Origin: Pseudomonadota bacterium
GTDB taxonomy: Bacteria > Pseudomonadota > Alphaproteobacteria > Sphingomonadales > Sphingomonadaceae
Direction: 5' to 3'
NCBI GenBank assembly: GCA_023386515.1
Contig: JAEWJQ010000141.1
Span: 1 to 5,310, forward strand
DNA length: 5,310 nt
Below the pieces are notes generated by a model, which was given only the letters and a program-made list of their open reading frames with translations, was not told the origin of the DNA and searched no databases. Position 1 is the stretch's first letter. Each line of letters begins with the position of its first letter. Below, in pieces: positions 5,094 through 5,310 of this stretch. The position numbers and the translations under genes were made by a program.

Positions 5094-5310
5094 ATGACTG
5101 ATAACAACCAGAACGGCGCCCAGGGAGGCGCGATGCAGGTCGATGTCAACCTCGTGCGCCAGCTCGCCGAGCTGCTCGACGCCACCCATCTGACCGAGAT
5201 CGAGGTCGAAGAGGGCGACCGCAAGATCCGCGTCGCGCGCAAGGCCGCCGCGGCCGCACCCGCGGTCCATTACGCGCCGGCGCCCGCCGCTGCCCCTGCC
5301 CCGGCCGCCA
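5094..5310 (+). CDS. accB: Acetyl-CoA carboxylase biotin carboxyl carrier protein (5' part)
   Basis: The first 72 residues of the biotin carboxyl carrier protein are present; the gene runs off the right edge. AccB carries biotin between the AccC carboxylase and the AccAD transferase in malonyl-CoA synthesis, the first committed step of fatty-acid synthesis. The conserved N-terminal helix and strand, DVNLVRQLAELLDATHLTEI then EVEEGDRKIRVARK (17-50), identify it, followed by the Ala/Pro-rich flexible linker (from about 51). The C-terminal biotinyl domain with the AMKM lysine lies outside the window. The ATG at 5094 has a strong AGGAGG (5081-5086) seven bases upstream. A second in-frame ATG (residue 14, 5133) also has an AGGGAGG in front of it, so a shorter form is possible. 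The short spacing to aroQ indicates co-transcription; accC is expected next, just outside the window. Confidence 0.95.
   Translation, partial: MTDNNQNGAQGGAMQVDVNLVRQLAELLDATHLTEIEVEEGDRKIRVARKAAAAAPAVHYAPAPAAAPAPAA

Overview
This window is GC-rich chromosomal DNA, most likely from a sphingomonad-type alphaproteobacterium. That placement is inference. It rests on a fused ThiS-ThiG protein, an aroQ-accB pair, a TadC-type pilus gene, and a promoter matching the alphaproteobacterial general-stress sigma factor EcfG (GGAAC-N17-CGTT). I see no insertion sequence, phage gene, CRISPR array, tRNA or rRNA.

Layout, left to right. (1) Positions 1-591 (+) are the 3' part of tadC, an inner-membrane platform protein of the Tad/Flp pilus, followed by a 10-bp perfect hairpin. 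(2) Positions 703-1089 (+) encode an unrecognised 128-residue protein with one membrane segment and a coiled coil, followed after 41 bases by 1131-2783 (+), a ThDP-dependent enzyme of the acetolactate synthase superfamily whose exact reaction is unresolved. (3) Two small minus-strand genes converge on it: a CsbD-family stress protein (3188-3370) and a 94-residue lipoprotein (2814-3098). A near-perfect EcfG promoter lies upstream of csbD, and a textbook intrinsic terminator lies between the two genes. (4) Positions 3509-4516 (-) encode a ThiS-ThiG fusion for the thiazole half of thiamine. (5) Divergent from it, 4645-5079 (+) is aroQ (type II 3-dehydroquinase), followed 14 bases later by the start of accB (biotin carboxyl carrier protein), which runs off the right edge.

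Most of the window is housekeeping: pilus assembly, thiamine, shikimate and fatty-acid synthesis. The csbD-lipoprotein unit looks like a small general-stress cassette. The short space between its terminator and the lipoprotein start suggests that the lipoprotein depends on read-through. A weaker EcfG-like site precedes the unknown gene at 703. I found no convincing wholly new system. The points most worth a second look are the stress cassette architecture, the internal ThiS Gly-Gly in the fusion, and the unassigned ThDP enzyme.
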